Shown: piece by piece, positions 42,002 to 50,767 of the stretch
Numbering within the stretch: the stretch's first letter is position 1
How the letters are laid out: each line of letters begins with the position of its first letter
Origin: Bacillus cereus ATCC 14579
GTDB lineage: Bacteria > Bacillota > Bacilli > Bacillales > Bacillaceae_G
Assembly: GCF_000007825.1 (NCBI RefSeq)
Contig: NC_004722.1
Location: 2,768,501 to 2,832,500, forward strand
Direction of reading: 5' to 3'
DNA: 64,000 bases
The notes under the pieces: generated by a model
Seen by the model: only the letters and a program-made list of their open reading frames with translations
The model's database searches: none
What the model was told of the DNA's origin: nothing
Translations under genes and position numbers: made by a program

Positions 42002-43624
42002 TTATTTTTGTACATCTGCCCATTTTAAACTTGTAGCTGGACCAAATTGATGTACATATAAATCTTTCACATATGGTTTTTGTAAGTAAGATAATCCGCG
42101 CTGGAATACCGGTGCAATTACTGCATCATCAAGTAGCATTTTTTCAGCTTCTTGCATTGCTTTCCAGCGAGCCTTTTCATCATTACCTAATTCTGTTTTA
42201 ATCTTCTTAATTAACGCATCATATTCTGGGTTTGCATATTCTGTATTATTGACGCTACTTCCAGAAAGGAATACTTCTAAGTAAGTCATTGGATCTGGAT
42301 AATCTGGTAACCAGCGTGATAACGACATTTCATATTCTTTCTGCTTCTCAAGTGCTAATTTTTGCGTATGTGGTTGTAATTTTACATTCACTTTTAATCC
42401 TGGTAAGTTTTTCTCAAGCTGCTCTTTAATGTACTCTCCAACTTTTTTAAAGTTTTCCAAGTCATAATTTAATAGTTCTAACGTCACTTCATTTGTACCT
42501 GTCTCTTGTTTTGCTTTCTCCCAATATTCCTTCGCCTGTTTTACATTTGTCTTATTAAACTCACCAGCCGTACTTCTAAAATCTTTCTTATCTGGGCCCT
42601 TTAAAAATCCTTTTGGTACGTAATAGTTTGCTGCAACCGATCCATCATTTAAAAATGAATCTGCGAGTCCCTTCTTATCAAAAACTGTACTTAGCGCAAG
42701 ACGTGCATTTTTATTTTTAAGAATCGGTACATTTTCATTAAATCGGAAGAAGTACATAACTGGATCTGTATATTGTTTTAGCTCTTTATTATTTTTATAT
42801 TTATCTACGAATTCTGTAGAAATAACAGCTCTATCAACTTTATCTGTTTCATATAAATTTACCGCAGTTGAAATTTCTTTTACAATTTGATAGTTTACTT
42901 CATCTAACTTCACTTCTTTTTTATCCCAATACTTATCGTTTTTCTTCATTGTAAAGCTAGCTTCATGCTTCCACTCTGATAATGTAAACGGTCCATTATA
43001 TACCGCTTTATTTGCTTCTAATCCATATTTATCACCTTGCTCTTTCGCATATTTTTCGTTAATTGGATAGAAGGATGGTAAAATTAATAATTTCGTAAAA
43101 TACGGTACAGGATGTTCTAGCTCTACGACGAATGTTTTATCATCCTTCGCTTTTACTCCTAATTCATCTAGACCTAGTTGTTTTTTATTTATCTTCTCAG
43201 CATTTTTTACATCGTACGCAATGTATGCATATTGAGAAGCAGTATCTGGATTTATCAATTGCTTCCAAGCGTATACGTAATCATGAGCGGTTACTGGCTC
43301 TCCGTTAGACCATTTCGCATCACGCAATTGGAATGTATATGTTTTTCCATCTTTACTCACTTCATATTTTTGTGCGCCGGCTTCAATTACTTCATCATTT
43401 TTCGATAGACGGAATAGTCCTTCCATTACGTTATTCAAAACGTTAAACGAGACTGCATCTGTTACTTTCCCTGAATTTAACGACGGAATTTCACCTGTTT
43501 CTAGTAACTGTAATACTTTCTTCTCATCTTTCGGCTTTGTTGCAGTTTTTTCTTTTGCGCAACCAACTAAAAATGAAGAAACTAATAGAGTACTAACTAA
43601 TGAGTAACGAATAACTTTTTTCAT
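42002..43624 (-). CDS. OppA-type peptide-binding lipoprotein
   Basis: A 540-residue ABC transporter solute-binding protein. The signal peptide ends in lipobox FLVGC with Cys22. The SBP_bac_5 body has DYVYAWKQLINPDT, YNGPFTLSEWKHE, and RWLPDYPDPMTYLEVFLSG, typical of oligopeptide binders. It is encoded with YkfB and YkfC, so it likely delivers cell-wall peptides such as L-Ala-gamma-D-Glu-DAP to an Opp permease encoded elsewhere. It is the last gene of the operon, 20 bases after ykfC. Confidence 0.9.
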   Translation of the reverse strand: MKKVIRYSLVSTLLVSSFLVGCAKEKTATKPKDEKKVLQLLETGEIPSLNSGKVTDAVSFNVLNNVMEGLFRLSKNDEVIEAGAQKYEVSKDGKTYTFQLRDAKWSNGEPVTAHDYVYAWKQLINPDTASQYAYIAYDVKNAEKINKKQLGLDELGVKAKDDKTFVVELEHPVPYFTKLLILPSFYPINEKYAKEQGDKYGLEANKAVYNGPFTLSEWKHEASFTMKKNDKYWDKKEVKLDEVNYQIVKEISTAVNLYETDKVDRAVISTEFVDKYKNNKELKQYTDPVMYFFRFNENVPILKNKNARLALSTVFDKKGLADSFLNDGSVAANYYVPKGFLKGPDKKDFRSTAGEFNKTNVKQAKEYWEKAKQETGTNEVTLELLNYDLENFKKVGEYIKEQLEKNLPGLKVNVKLQPHTQKLALEKQKEYEMSLSRWLPDYPDPMTYLEVFLSGSSVNNTEYANPEYDALIKKIKTELGNDEKARWKAMQEAEKMLLDDAVIAPVFQRGLSYLQKPYVKDLYVHQFGPATSLKWADVQK

Positions 43625-43644
43625 TTAAAAACCCCCTTCTATTT

Positions 43645-44646
43645 TTAAGGTAAGTAACGACGAGCACCAGCGTATTCTTCTATATATCCTGGTGTATTTA
43701 GCGGTATAATCTCTACCGACCTTTCAGCTCTTGGTGAGTGAATCATATTGCCATCACCAATATACATTGCAACGTGATGGACACTACCTTTCCCTTGATC
43801 ATGTGCAAAGAAAATTAAATCTCCTTTTTGTAGATTTTCTTTATCAACTGCAACCCCTGCTCTTGATTGCGGTCCAGAATCTCGCGGAATTGTAATGCCG
43901 TGCGATTTATAGATCGTATGTGTGAAGCCAGAGCAATCAAATCCAAAACCACTTGTACCAGCCCATATATACGGTAAGCCTAAAAACATTTTCCCTGTGT
44001 TAATTAAATCATCGGCCGCCGGAGTTGGAATATCAGTTTGAGATCGGTAAACTGTTCCATCATTTTTTCGTAGCCATGCTTTCTGACCACTTGGCAACAA
44101 TACACGGTATGAAATTGTGTCTTCACTTAATAGCGGCAGTCTTGTATTATAACTGACTTCAAGTGATTTATGTTTTTCAGAAGGATTTATATATAAAATC
44201 GCTGTTGGTTTGGTTATTAAGACAAAAGGTTCATTTGTTTTATCTGCAAATTCTTGATTATATGTTAATTGTTTTTCAGGCATCCAGCCCGGATAACCTT
44301 CTTCATTTCGTGGTGTTGGCTGTCCATGCACTAATACCTTCACCCATTCGCCTTTCTTATCAATAACAGTTACTTCTTGACCGAGTAAAGCTTGTGTTTC
44401 TAATTTATTTGCATTTGTTAACCATAGTTTCTCGTCAAGTGTCATTGATTTCGTCCATTTCCATAGATCCACTGGATTTGTTGCACTCGGTGTATCGATT
44501 GGTCTTAATGAATCAGGTGCTGTCCATAACGTTGCAGCAGATACATCTATAAATGCTTTATTATCCTTCTTTTCTTCAGCATTTGCCGATGTAAACGATG
44601 AAAATATAAATAAAGTTGTTAAAAATGCAGTTCCTACTTTTTTCAT
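43645..44646 (-). CDS. ykfC: Gamma-D-glutamyl-L-diamino acid endopeptidase, NlpC/P60
   Basis: A 333-residue secreted cysteine peptidase: signal peptide 1-23 (TSANA), SH3b-like domains (about 30-200), and the NlpC/P60 domain. The catalytic Cys is in FGFDCSGFTH, the His in GSVHHVAMYIGDG and the third residue in NMIHSPR. It cleaves the D-Glu to DAP/Lys bond of muropeptides that begin with L-Ala, producing L-Ala-D-Glu for YkfB. The architecture and length match Bacillus YkfC exactly. Confidence 0.93.
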   Translation of the reverse strand: MKKVGTAFLTTLFIFSSFTSANAEEKKDNKAFIDVSAATLWTAPDSLRPIDTPSATNPVDLWKWTKSMTLDEKLWLTNANKLETQALLGQEVTVIDKKGEWVKVLVHGQPTPRNEEGYPGWMPEKQLTYNQEFADKTNEPFVLITKPTAILYINPSEKHKSLEVSYNTRLPLLSEDTISYRVLLPSGQKAWLRKNDGTVYRSQTDIPTPAADDLINTGKMFLGLPYIWAGTSGFGFDCSGFTHTIYKSHGITIPRDSGPQSRAGVAVDKENLQKGDLIFFAHDQGKGSVHHVAMYIGDGNMIHSPRAERSVEIIPLNTPGYIEEYAGARRYLP

Positions 44647-44685
44647 ATATATCCCCCTTAAAAGATAGTTTACTTGTCTCTTCTC

Positions 44686-45738
44686 CTAAGATTTACTATT
44701 CACTGTCGATTGAAGGTTTACCTTTGATCCAGAATAAGTCATTCCTTCTGGCTCTTCCATTAACCAAAGCGGTGCATCAAGATCAAAATAATGAATATTA
44801 GGATGCGCTGCCGCTAAATGCGCAACAGCACTAACGGAAAGTGAAGACTCCATCATGCTGCCCACCATACACTTCACACCAGCTGTTTCTGCGATATCAG
44901 CAATACGCCATGCTTCACGTATGCCACCACATTTCATTAATTTAATATTAATGAAGTCTGCATATCTTCCTTGAACGAGCTTTAATGCGTCACTTGCTGA
45001 AAATATACTTTCATCGGCCATAATTGGCGTTTGCACACGATCTTTGACGTACTTTAACCCATCCCAATCTTTCGCGTGTACTGGTTGTTCAATAAATTCT
45101 ATATTTAAATTACGATTTTCCATCTCTTGAATGATAGAGACCGCTTCTTTTGGACTCCAACCTTGATTCGCATCTAAACGTAATGTCGTATTTCTTGGTA
45201 CCACATTTCGAATTGCCTCAATACGTTCCAAATCTAAATGCGCCTCTTTACCCACTTTAATCTTTAATGTTTGAAATCCTTTTTCTATATGTTTCTTCGC
45301 TTCTTTTGCCATTAATACAGGCTCATCCACACTCACTGTAATATCGGTATGAATTTCTTTCTTCCCGCCTAACAATGCATATAACGGCACATTTTGATAT
45401 TGGCAATATACATCATATAAAGCGATATCTACCGCTGCTTTCGCACTTGAATTTCCAATACAACTCATTTGAATGCGCTGTAGTAACTGCTGAAATTGAA
45501 TGATATTTTGACCAATTAAACATGAACGCATCGGCCCTAAAATCGCTTCTTCCATTCCGCTGGTGAAATCCCCCGTAATAACTGGCGTTGCGGCTGCAGC
45601 CCCCTTACCAATCACTCCTTCGTCTGTATGAATATAAACATCTATACTTTCAATTTCGGTTACAGTACGAAGCGCGGTTTTAAACGGTGTATGCAGTTTT
45701 ACACGTCTACGATTTACTTTTACATCTGTAATTTTCAT
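44686..45738 (-). CDS. ykfB: L-Ala-D/L-Glu epimerase, enolase superfamily
   Basis: A 350-residue muconate-lactonizing-type enzyme. The catalytic TLKIKVG with the base lysine, the metal ligands in LRLDANQGW, FIEQPV and MADESI, and the second lysine in FINIKLMKCGG are all seen. It inverts the glutamate of L-Ala-D-Glu released by YkfC. The start at MKITDVK (45738) is taken with AAAGGA upstream; MNKMKITD is possible. A bcr-like repeat lies just before the gene. Confidence 0.92.
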   Translation of the reverse strand: MKITDVKVNRRRVKLHTPFKTALRTVTEIESIDVYIHTDEGVIGKGAAAATPVITGDFTSGMEEAILGPMRSCLIGQNIIQFQQLLQRIQMSCIGNSSAKAAVDIALYDVYCQYQNVPLYALLGGKKEIHTDITVSVDEPVLMAKEAKKHIEKGFQTLKIKVGKEAHLDLERIEAIRNVVPRNTTLRLDANQGWSPKEAVSIIQEMENRNLNIEFIEQPVHAKDWDGLKYVKDRVQTPIMADESIFSASDALKLVQGRYADFINIKLMKCGGIREAWRIADIAETAGVKCMVGSMMESSLSVSAVAHLAAAHPNIHYFDLDAPLWLMEEPEGMTYSGSKVNLQSTVNSKS

Positions 45739-45770
45739 TTTGTTCATCCTTTCGTTCTCCAATGAAGTGA

Positions 45771-45858
45771 AATTTTAATCCACCGGAGATTTATACCCAC
45801 GGATTATTAGGTAAACCCATTGGGCATTTACTCTCCTATCTCTCTACTTTATTTTCGT
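45771..45858. repeat. Possible degenerate bcr1-like repeat, copy 5
   Basis: It begins GAAGTGAAATTTTAATCCAC, resembling the 5' block of the other copies, and has internal complementary blocks (TTTTAATCC/GGATTATTA). The 3' half does not align well, so membership is uncertain. Confidence 0.35.
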
Positions 45859-45888
45859 TTACTTTTAATGTAGGACGATAATGTGAAA

Positions 45889-45931
45889 TAAAAAAATCCA
45901 GCCATAAGAATGATTCTTACGGCTGGATTTT
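45889..45931 (-). terminator. Terminator of the DUF3870 gene
   Basis: AAAATCCAGCC...GGCTGGATTTT with an inner TAAGAA/TTCTTA stem (45893-45931), followed on the minus strand by T6. Confidence 0.85.
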
Positions 45932-45933
45932 GT

Positions 45934-46260
45934 CTATGATTGAGTAGACAAAGCAGCAAGCTGATTATATTTTTTCTGTGCATCTTTTAGCGCTACAAGT
46001 AACGCTTTTTGAGAAGAACCGAAATATCGGTTCTTTACTTCCATTACTAACGCCGGGTCATTTATATTTTTATGTAGAAATAAATATTTAACAAATTGAG
46101 ATGTTAATGCAATTGTCGCTGAGCAGTCTGCATCTACAATTTCCCCTGTATCCTTAACAAGGATAAATGCTACGAAATAGCTTTTAAACTTTTCAGTAAT
46201 GGGATTATTTTGAGGTGCTTTCGCATCCCCTACGATATAAATTGTATTTGAAGCGTACAC
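45934..46260 (-). CDS. DUF3870 domain protein
   Basis: A 108-residue soluble protein: IYIVGDAKAPQNNPIT, YFVAFILVKDTGEIVDADCSATIALTS, and FLHKNINDPALVMEVKNRYFGSSQKALLVALKDAQKKY. This is the DUF3870 pattern, with the conserved D-C-S around residue 46. Its function is unknown. Elsewhere the family occurs near amino-acid catabolic genes. Here it stands alone. Confidence 0.78.
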   Translation of the reverse strand: MYASNTIYIVGDAKAPQNNPITEKFKSYFVAFILVKDTGEIVDADCSATIALTSQFVKYLFLHKNINDPALVMEVKNRYFGSSQKALLVALKDAQKKYNQLAALSTQS

Positions 46261-46486
46261 AGCTATCTTCCTTTCTTATACGAGGATAACGGGTTTCTTA
46301 ATAGTCGTATGAGCGAGGAACTCAACGTTGATTAAAAAATGTATCCGCTTACCTTGTATTATAATATAATTGACAGAATTTTAACAACATTTATTTTAGT
46401 GTATATTCCATATTTATGAAAACAGCTTAAACTCTTCATTTTTACAATATGTGATTGTTCCTTGTACCATGACATTCATACATAAA

Positions 46487-46549
46487 AAACTGCACCTCCA
46501 ATTGTTAGACGCTGCCTAACAATTGGAGGTGCAGTTCAATGGCTAACTG
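46487..46549 (+). mobile_element. Solo left end of an IS150-type element
   Basis: A 21-bp perfect hairpin (46488-46508 with 46516-46536) beginning AACTGCACC is followed by CAATGGCTAAC. This is the same arrangement as the left end and orfA start of the intact IS at 16775 (hairpin, then ATGGCTAA). No transposase body or right end follows. It now acts as a terminator on the minus strand, with six T, for the DivIC-like gene. Confidence 0.7.
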
Positions 46550-46558
46550 TTTTTTTTA

Positions 46559-46915
46559 TTACTTTGGCATCACAAATATAGTTTCATTTGACTTAGAAAA
46601 TTGATACTCTTTTCTCGCTAACTTCAAAATTTCTTCCTCATCGTCTGTTAAATTTTCTATGTTAGTCTTTAAAGAATCTTTATCTTTCTTTAAAGATACT
46701 AATTGTTTCTTTTGATCCGTAATCGTATCTTTCTTTTTATCAATTACTTCTTGTTGTTTCGTTAAAATATATTGAACGTACAGAGTAGTTGCTGCAATAA
46801 AAAGGACCATTAAAATAAGACGCCTTAACTTCTTTTTATTTATCTTACGCTTGTCACTAGGTTGTGATGATTGTTCTGGTATATTAGGAACATTTACTCG
46901 TTTGAGTTTCCTCAT
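46559..46915 (-). CDS. DivIC/FtsB-like septum initiator family protein
   Basis: A 118-residue single-pass membrane protein: basic cytoplasmic N-terminus (KRKINKKKLRRL), membrane helix at about 33-50, a coiled coil (KQQEVIDKKKDTITDQKKQL) and the conserved DEEEILKLARKEYQFSKSNE-like end. DivIC proteins act in the divisome. The main divIC lies in another conserved locus in Bacillus, so this is probably a paralogue. Its terminator is the IS remnant hairpin. Confidence 0.82.
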   Translation of the reverse strand: MRKLKRVNVPNIPEQSSQPSDKRKINKKKLRRLILMVLFIAATTLYVQYILTKQQEVIDKKKDTITDQKKQLVSLKKDKDSLKTNIENLTDDEEEILKLARKEYQFSKSNETIFVMPK

Positions 46916-47199
46916 TCAAATCCCCCTAACCCATATTTTTCACTACCATCGGCACGTTTTCTTACTAAACTAAATTCTATTCTTATAAAATAAACTCCTT
47001 CACAAAAATATCCCATAAATTAACCAATTAAAGATAGCATTCGACGACATTTCTACATTTACACCGTTTTTTTTTATACATGCTGCTATAAAATAGTAGT
47101 TTCTGTAATTCTTTTTCTACTATTGTAGAAGAGTTTTTTCACACACAAAATTCTTACCCCACATATCCATGTTATAACATGCTTACAAGGAGGAGAAAT

Positions 47200-48127
47200 A
47201 TGCATTACCGCACATTAGGTAAAACTGGAATAACTGTTTCTGAAATAGGTTTTGGGGCATGGGCAATCGGTGGTGATGAATGGGGACCTGCTAACGATAA
47301 ACAATCTATAACTGCTATAAAAAAAGCAATTGAGTGTGGTGTGAATTTTATTGATACTGCGGATGTGTATGGTTTAGGACATAGTGAAAAGTTGGTGGCT
47401 ACCGCGATTAAAGGACATCGTAATGATATTATCCTATCAACGAAAGGTGGTTTAATCGGACACCACTACGACCCTAATGGAGTTCCTGTATATGATACTC
47501 CCGAAAAAATCATCGCCGTATTTGAAACAAGTTTACAACGTCTTCAAACAGATTATATTGATCTTTATTTTTGTCATATTTGGTGGCATAATCGTAGAGA
47601 AACAGAAGCATTTCTACGTGCATTTGACATATTAAAACGTGATGGAAAAGTAAGGGCAGTCGGTGTTTCGACTCATGATTTACAATACATTCATCATTTC
47701 AATAACAACAACGAAATTGATATCGTACAGCTTGATTACAATATATTAAATCGAAAACCAGAAAAAGATATATTACCATTTTTACAAGAGAAAAATTTAG
47801 GAGCTGTTATTCGTGGTCCATTAAAAATGGGCATTTTAACTGGGAAAATTCACAAATAAAACAATTTTTCCGGATGGAGATTTACGCAAAGATTGGCCAA
47901 ATGAAACTTGGTTTCAAGAAGACTTACAAACTGTAAAGAAACTTCGGTTGCTCTCAAATAAAAATCAGACCTTAGGGCAACTTGCACTTCGCTATGTACT
48001 CTCTCATCCGGCAGTAAGTGTTGTAATTCCTGGTGCCAAAACAGGAATACAAGCACAAGAAAATGCAAATGCATCTGTTCGCCCTATGTTGAGTGATGAA
48101 GAGCTTAACTATATTCATTCAATATAA
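47200..48127 (+). pseudogene. Aldo/keto reductase with one extra A
   Basis: The frame from ATG 47200 (AGGAGG upstream) has the reductase signature: GFGAWAIGGDEWG, DTADVYGLGHSEKLV, STKGGLIG, CHIWWHN. It ends at a stop in GKIHK at 47859. Beyond it KTIFPDGDLRKDW, QLALRYVLSHPAVSVVIPGA and the end follow in another frame. Removing one A from GGGAAAATTC near 47845 gives GKFTNKTIFPDG and restores a protein of about 308 residues. The lesion lies in a homopolymer, so a sequencing slip is plausible. Confidence 0.88.
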
Positions 48128-48148
48128 AAAGCCCAATTCGGGCTTTTT
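48126..48148. terminator. Bidirectional terminator
   Basis: AAAAAGCCC/GGGCTTTTT (48126-48148) between the convergent reductase and PfpI genes. Confidence 0.9.
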
Positions 48149-48743
48149 AATTTGGGAAACTAATATCATACTCCATTCGCTTCGCTGTGTCCTCCGCAAC
48201 ATGCACACCTAACAAGTTTTTCACAATATGAAATACCATATTAATTCCAGCTGAAATTCCGGCAGATGTTATAATATGTCCTTCATCTACAAACTTTACA
48301 TTTTCTATAACTTCAACATTTTGAAACTCATTTTTAAACTTTTCAATACTAGCCCAATGTGTTGTTGCTTTTAAACCTTCCAGTAAACCTGCTTTCGCCA
48401 GTAATAGCGCTCCTGTACAAACTGAAGTCATCAGCTTTACTTCTTTCATTTGTTGGCGAATCCATTTTATTACTATTTCATTTTTTATTTCATATTCTCT
48501 AGCACCTAGCCCGCCCGGAATTATTAAAATATCCACTGGTGGTAAATTTTCAATACTATAATCTGGCTGTACCTTCAATCCGTTCCTTGCTGTAATCATT
48601 TCCCCATTCTCGCTACCTGTATAAACAGTAAATGGTTTTTCCTCATTCACCTCAGTTACAGAAAAAACTTCAAATGGCCCTGCAAAGTCTAACACTTCTA
48701 CTTCATTAAATAAAAATATACCAACACTCCATTTATTCATCAT
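48147..48743 (-). CDS. DJ-1/PfpI family protein (isonitrile hydratase-like)
   Basis: A 198-residue class I glutamine-amidotransferase-fold protein. The nucleophile elbow is TSVCTGALLLAKAGLLEG with Cys near residue 108, followed by TTHWASIEKF and SAGISAGINM. It is of the AraC-N/isonitrile-hydratase branch but without a DNA-binding domain. The enzymatic substrate is unknown. It overlaps the ankyrin gene by four bases, so the two are translationally coupled. Confidence 0.87.
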   Translation of the reverse strand: MMNKWSVGIFLFNEVEVLDFAGPFEVFSVTEVNEEKPFTVYTGSENGEMITARNGLKVQPDYSIENLPPVDILIIPGGLGAREYEIKNEIVIKWIRQQMKEVKLMTSVCTGALLLAKAGLLEGLKATTHWASIEKFKNEFQNVEVIENVKFVDEGHIITSAGISAGINMVFHIVKNLLGVHVAEDTAKRMEYDISFPN

Positions 48744-49231
48744 AAGTTCACTTCCTGTTTCAAATGATGTAATAGATGATCATATCCTTTTTCTAATGCA
48801 ATATCATACGCTGTTTTCCCATCATTTTTCTTTATCATCTTATTAGCTCCATTTTTAAGGAGTAACATAATTATTTCTTCATTTCCTAATAATGCCGCTT
48901 CGTGAAGTCCTGTCCAGCCACCACTTTGCATAATATTTACATCTAATCCTTTTTCAATTAAGAAAGCAACAAGTTCACTTTGCTTGTTCGCAATTGCTGC
49001 TTGCAAAGGCGTATTTTCATTTTCGTTTTTCGCTCTACTATGTATATCTGCACCACTTTCTAAAAGAAAACTCGCTATTTCTTTCTGTCCAAAATAAGCT
49101 GCTAAATGAAGTGGTGTCCATCCATCTTCACTACATTCGTTAACAATACTTGGACTCGCCTTTATAAACTTCACTACTTTTTCCTTATTACCACTTATAA
49201 CAGCTTGTGCTATTGATTGTAAATGCTCCAT
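48740..49231 (-). CDS. Ankyrin-repeat protein
   Basis: A 163-residue protein with four ankyrin repeats, including DGWTPLHLAAYFGQKEIASF, ENTPLQAAIANKQSELVAF and GGWTGLHEAALLGNEEIIML. It is a cytosolic protein-interaction scaffold with an unknown partner. The PfpI protein is a natural candidate because their genes overlap. ATG 49231 has GGGAG six bases upstream; the longer frame does not. Confidence 0.87.
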   Translation of the reverse strand: MEHLQSIAQAVISGNKEKVVKFIKASPSIVNECSEDGWTPLHLAAYFGQKEIASFLLESGADIHSRAKNENENTPLQAAIANKQSELVAFLIEKGLDVNIMQSGGWTGLHEAALLGNEEIIMLLLKNGANKMIKKNDGKTAYDIALEKGYDHLLHHLKQEVNL

Positions 49232-49763
49232 AATAATCTCCCATCCTTCAAAATATTTAAGCATCTCCTTCTACATGTTCTATTCATTATTATATTTTCC
49301 TTTTAAAACCTTAAGTTTACATAATAATATTATATATCACTTTTTGTGCTTAATGCTGAATAGCAATAATGTTAAAAATACTGCCTTTAAACAATGAAGA
49401 CCATGATTTCATTAGAATGACTGAAAAAGCAAGCAAAAAACTATACACATAGTTTTCATCATATTTGTTCAGTTGCATGAACTAAAACAGGTAATGTTTA
49501 TTCTGCTATTTATGCTTTCAACATATCAAATAATATTATTCCAATAAAAAACAATCCATTTTAAAAATGGATTGTTTTTTTATTTCTGTTTTATGCGGTT
49601 TATTTTATTTTTGTATTTTCAATGATAGAATAATTATATTTACAAAAATGAAACACTACTATCTTAGCCCCTCTTATAGTAAGTTTTTCGTTCGAAAACA
49701 AAAATACAATTTCACCTTACAATTGAAAAAACATATGTAAAAGTTTCTAAAACAGCTGCCTTA
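49232..49763. other. Intergenic region, 532 bases
   Basis: AT-rich DNA upstream of the ankyrin gene. A 27-codon frame (49369-49452, MLKILPLNNEDHDFIRMTEK...) has no ribosome site and is only a possible remnant. A terminator lies at 49546-49581. Nothing else is recognisable. Confidence 0.4.
49546..49581. terminator. Terminator-like hairpin
   Basis: AAAAAACAATCCAT (49546-49559) pairs with ATGGATTGTTTTTT (49567-49580). Both strands carry T runs. It may stop the regulator gene at 49764 or a plus-strand transcript. Confidence 0.7.
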
Positions 49764-49994
49764 TCATACTAATCTATAGCAATTCTGTCTTCTTCCCTTA
49801 CCTGTTTCCTTTAACACATACGATTTTAAAACTAGCGCCGTTAATGAATCTGTTAATGTTTTATATGATAAATTTGATAATGCCAATAGATCGTTCGTAT
49901 ATAACATTCTATGCTTCTCTAATAATAATAGTACTAATCGTTCAGACGGTTTTAATGCCTCGTCACTTTCTAGTATAAAGTCTATATTTTTCAT
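49764..49994 (-). CDS. Small winged-helix regulator-like protein
   Basis: A 76-residue protein consisting of little more than a winged helix: PSERLVLLLLEKHRMLYTND, LLALSNLSYKTLTDSLTALV, LKETGKGRRQNCYRLV. The pattern is MarR/HTH_27-like, with the wing near the end. There is no dimerisation or sensor domain. A 26-bp element at 50075-50100, shared with the gene at 50364, lies about 80-106 bp upstream. Confidence 0.7.
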   Translation of the reverse strand: MKNIDFILESDEALKPSERLVLLLLEKHRMLYTNDLLALSNLSYKTLTDSLTALVLKSYVLKETGKGRRQNCYRLV

Positions 49995-50074
49995 TTCTCT
50001 AATTACTACTCCTTATATAAAAAAATACTTTAGGTGCTAATTTAATATGAAAATAATACATAACAAAATTATAG

Positions 50075-50100
50075 ATATATTAAAATAGTACCATCTAAAA
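50075..50100 (-). promoter_or_regulatory. Shared 26-bp upstream element, copy A
   Basis: It matches 50659-50684 at 25 of 26 bases. On the minus strand it reads TTTTAGATGGTACTATTTTA..., containing TGGTACTAT, an extended -10-like motif, and lies upstream of the regulator gene at 49764. Confidence 0.55.
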
Positions 50101-50284
50101 ACACTATTATACTATAACATAGAAGTAGTGTTTCCCCAAATAGGAAATGCTTTTTTATATCGCTGTAAGATTCTTGCAAATGTACATAATATTTTGTACC
50201 ATTACCCGCCAAGTTTTCTTCTAATTTCGCTGCTCATCCTGATGTATTTGTAATCAATGAAGTTCTTCTAAATTTATAAACAAA
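50101..50284. other. Intergenic, no gene seen
   Basis: The sequence lies between the shared upstream element and the terminator of the next gene. No frame with a ribosome site is found. Confidence 0.4.
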
Positions 50285-50285
50285 T

Positions 50286-50333
50286 AAAAAACGGTTCGTC
50301 TATCATGCCCTAAACATGAATGACAACCGTTTT
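50286..50333 (-). terminator. Terminator of the 87-residue ORF
   Basis: AAAACGGTT pairs with AACCGTTTT (50288-50333), with an inner TCATG/CATGA stem, followed on the minus strand by T5. Confidence 0.75.
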
Positions 50334-50363
50334 CTAGTTTCTTCTTAATTAACATGCTCTATC

Positions 50364-50627
50364 TTAAATATTTCTTGCAATATGCGGCTTACTGTAATGA
50401 CTTGTTCCACCGCCACCTACAACTACTTTACCGCCTTTTTCGAAAATTAATAATTTACTTGAACCATCTGCAAGAAGCACTATTACTTCAGCATTATTAC
50501 TTGTTGCTATATAAATTACATAACCACTCTTTGATATACAAGTTTCCCAATTCGCATCAAATTCTGATCTTACTACACGATTTGAATACACTTGATTTTC
50601 AATTCTATCTTGTTCTACGTTTTCCAA
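50364..50627 (-). CDS. Hypothetical 87-residue protein
   Basis: It starts at TTG 50627 with GGGGAG seven bases upstream. The protein is beta-rich (SGYVIYIATSNNAEVIVLLA, SSKLLIFEKGGKVVVGGGGT) with a short charged N-terminus and a C-terminal SHYSKPHIARNI. It has no signal peptide. The family is not recognised. It carries the same 26-bp upstream element as the regulator gene 49764. Confidence 0.6.
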   Translation of the reverse strand: MENVEQDRIENQVYSNRVVRSEFDANWETCISKSGYVIYIATSNNAEVIVLLADGSSKLLIFEKGGKVVVGGGGTSHYSKPHIARNI

Positions 50628-50658
50628 ATTTATTCTCCCCTCTTCCCTGCATAGTTAT

Positions 50659-50684
50659 ATATATTAAAATAGCACCATCTAAAA
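50659..50684 (-). promoter_or_regulatory. Shared 26-bp upstream element, copy B
   Basis: It lies 32-57 bp before the TTG start of the 87-residue protein and is identical to copy A except for one base. Here CTATTTTA occurs twice, 15 bases apart, as a possible direct-repeat operator. Confidence 0.55.
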
Positions 50685-50767
50685 TAGTGACCGATTTTAA
50701 CATAAATAGTATATGTAATTAGTAGGAGAATGCTTGGACAATAGAAACGAAATAGACTTCGGGAATT

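Noticed and set aside
46916..47199. Plus-strand terminator or small RNA upstream of the aldo/keto reductase
   Set aside because: Only weak AT-rich complementarity around CTACTAT was seen, not enough to call.
49369..49452. A 27-residue ORF as a gene
   Set aside because: No ribosome binding site and no clear structure in the peptide; only mentioned in the intergenic note.
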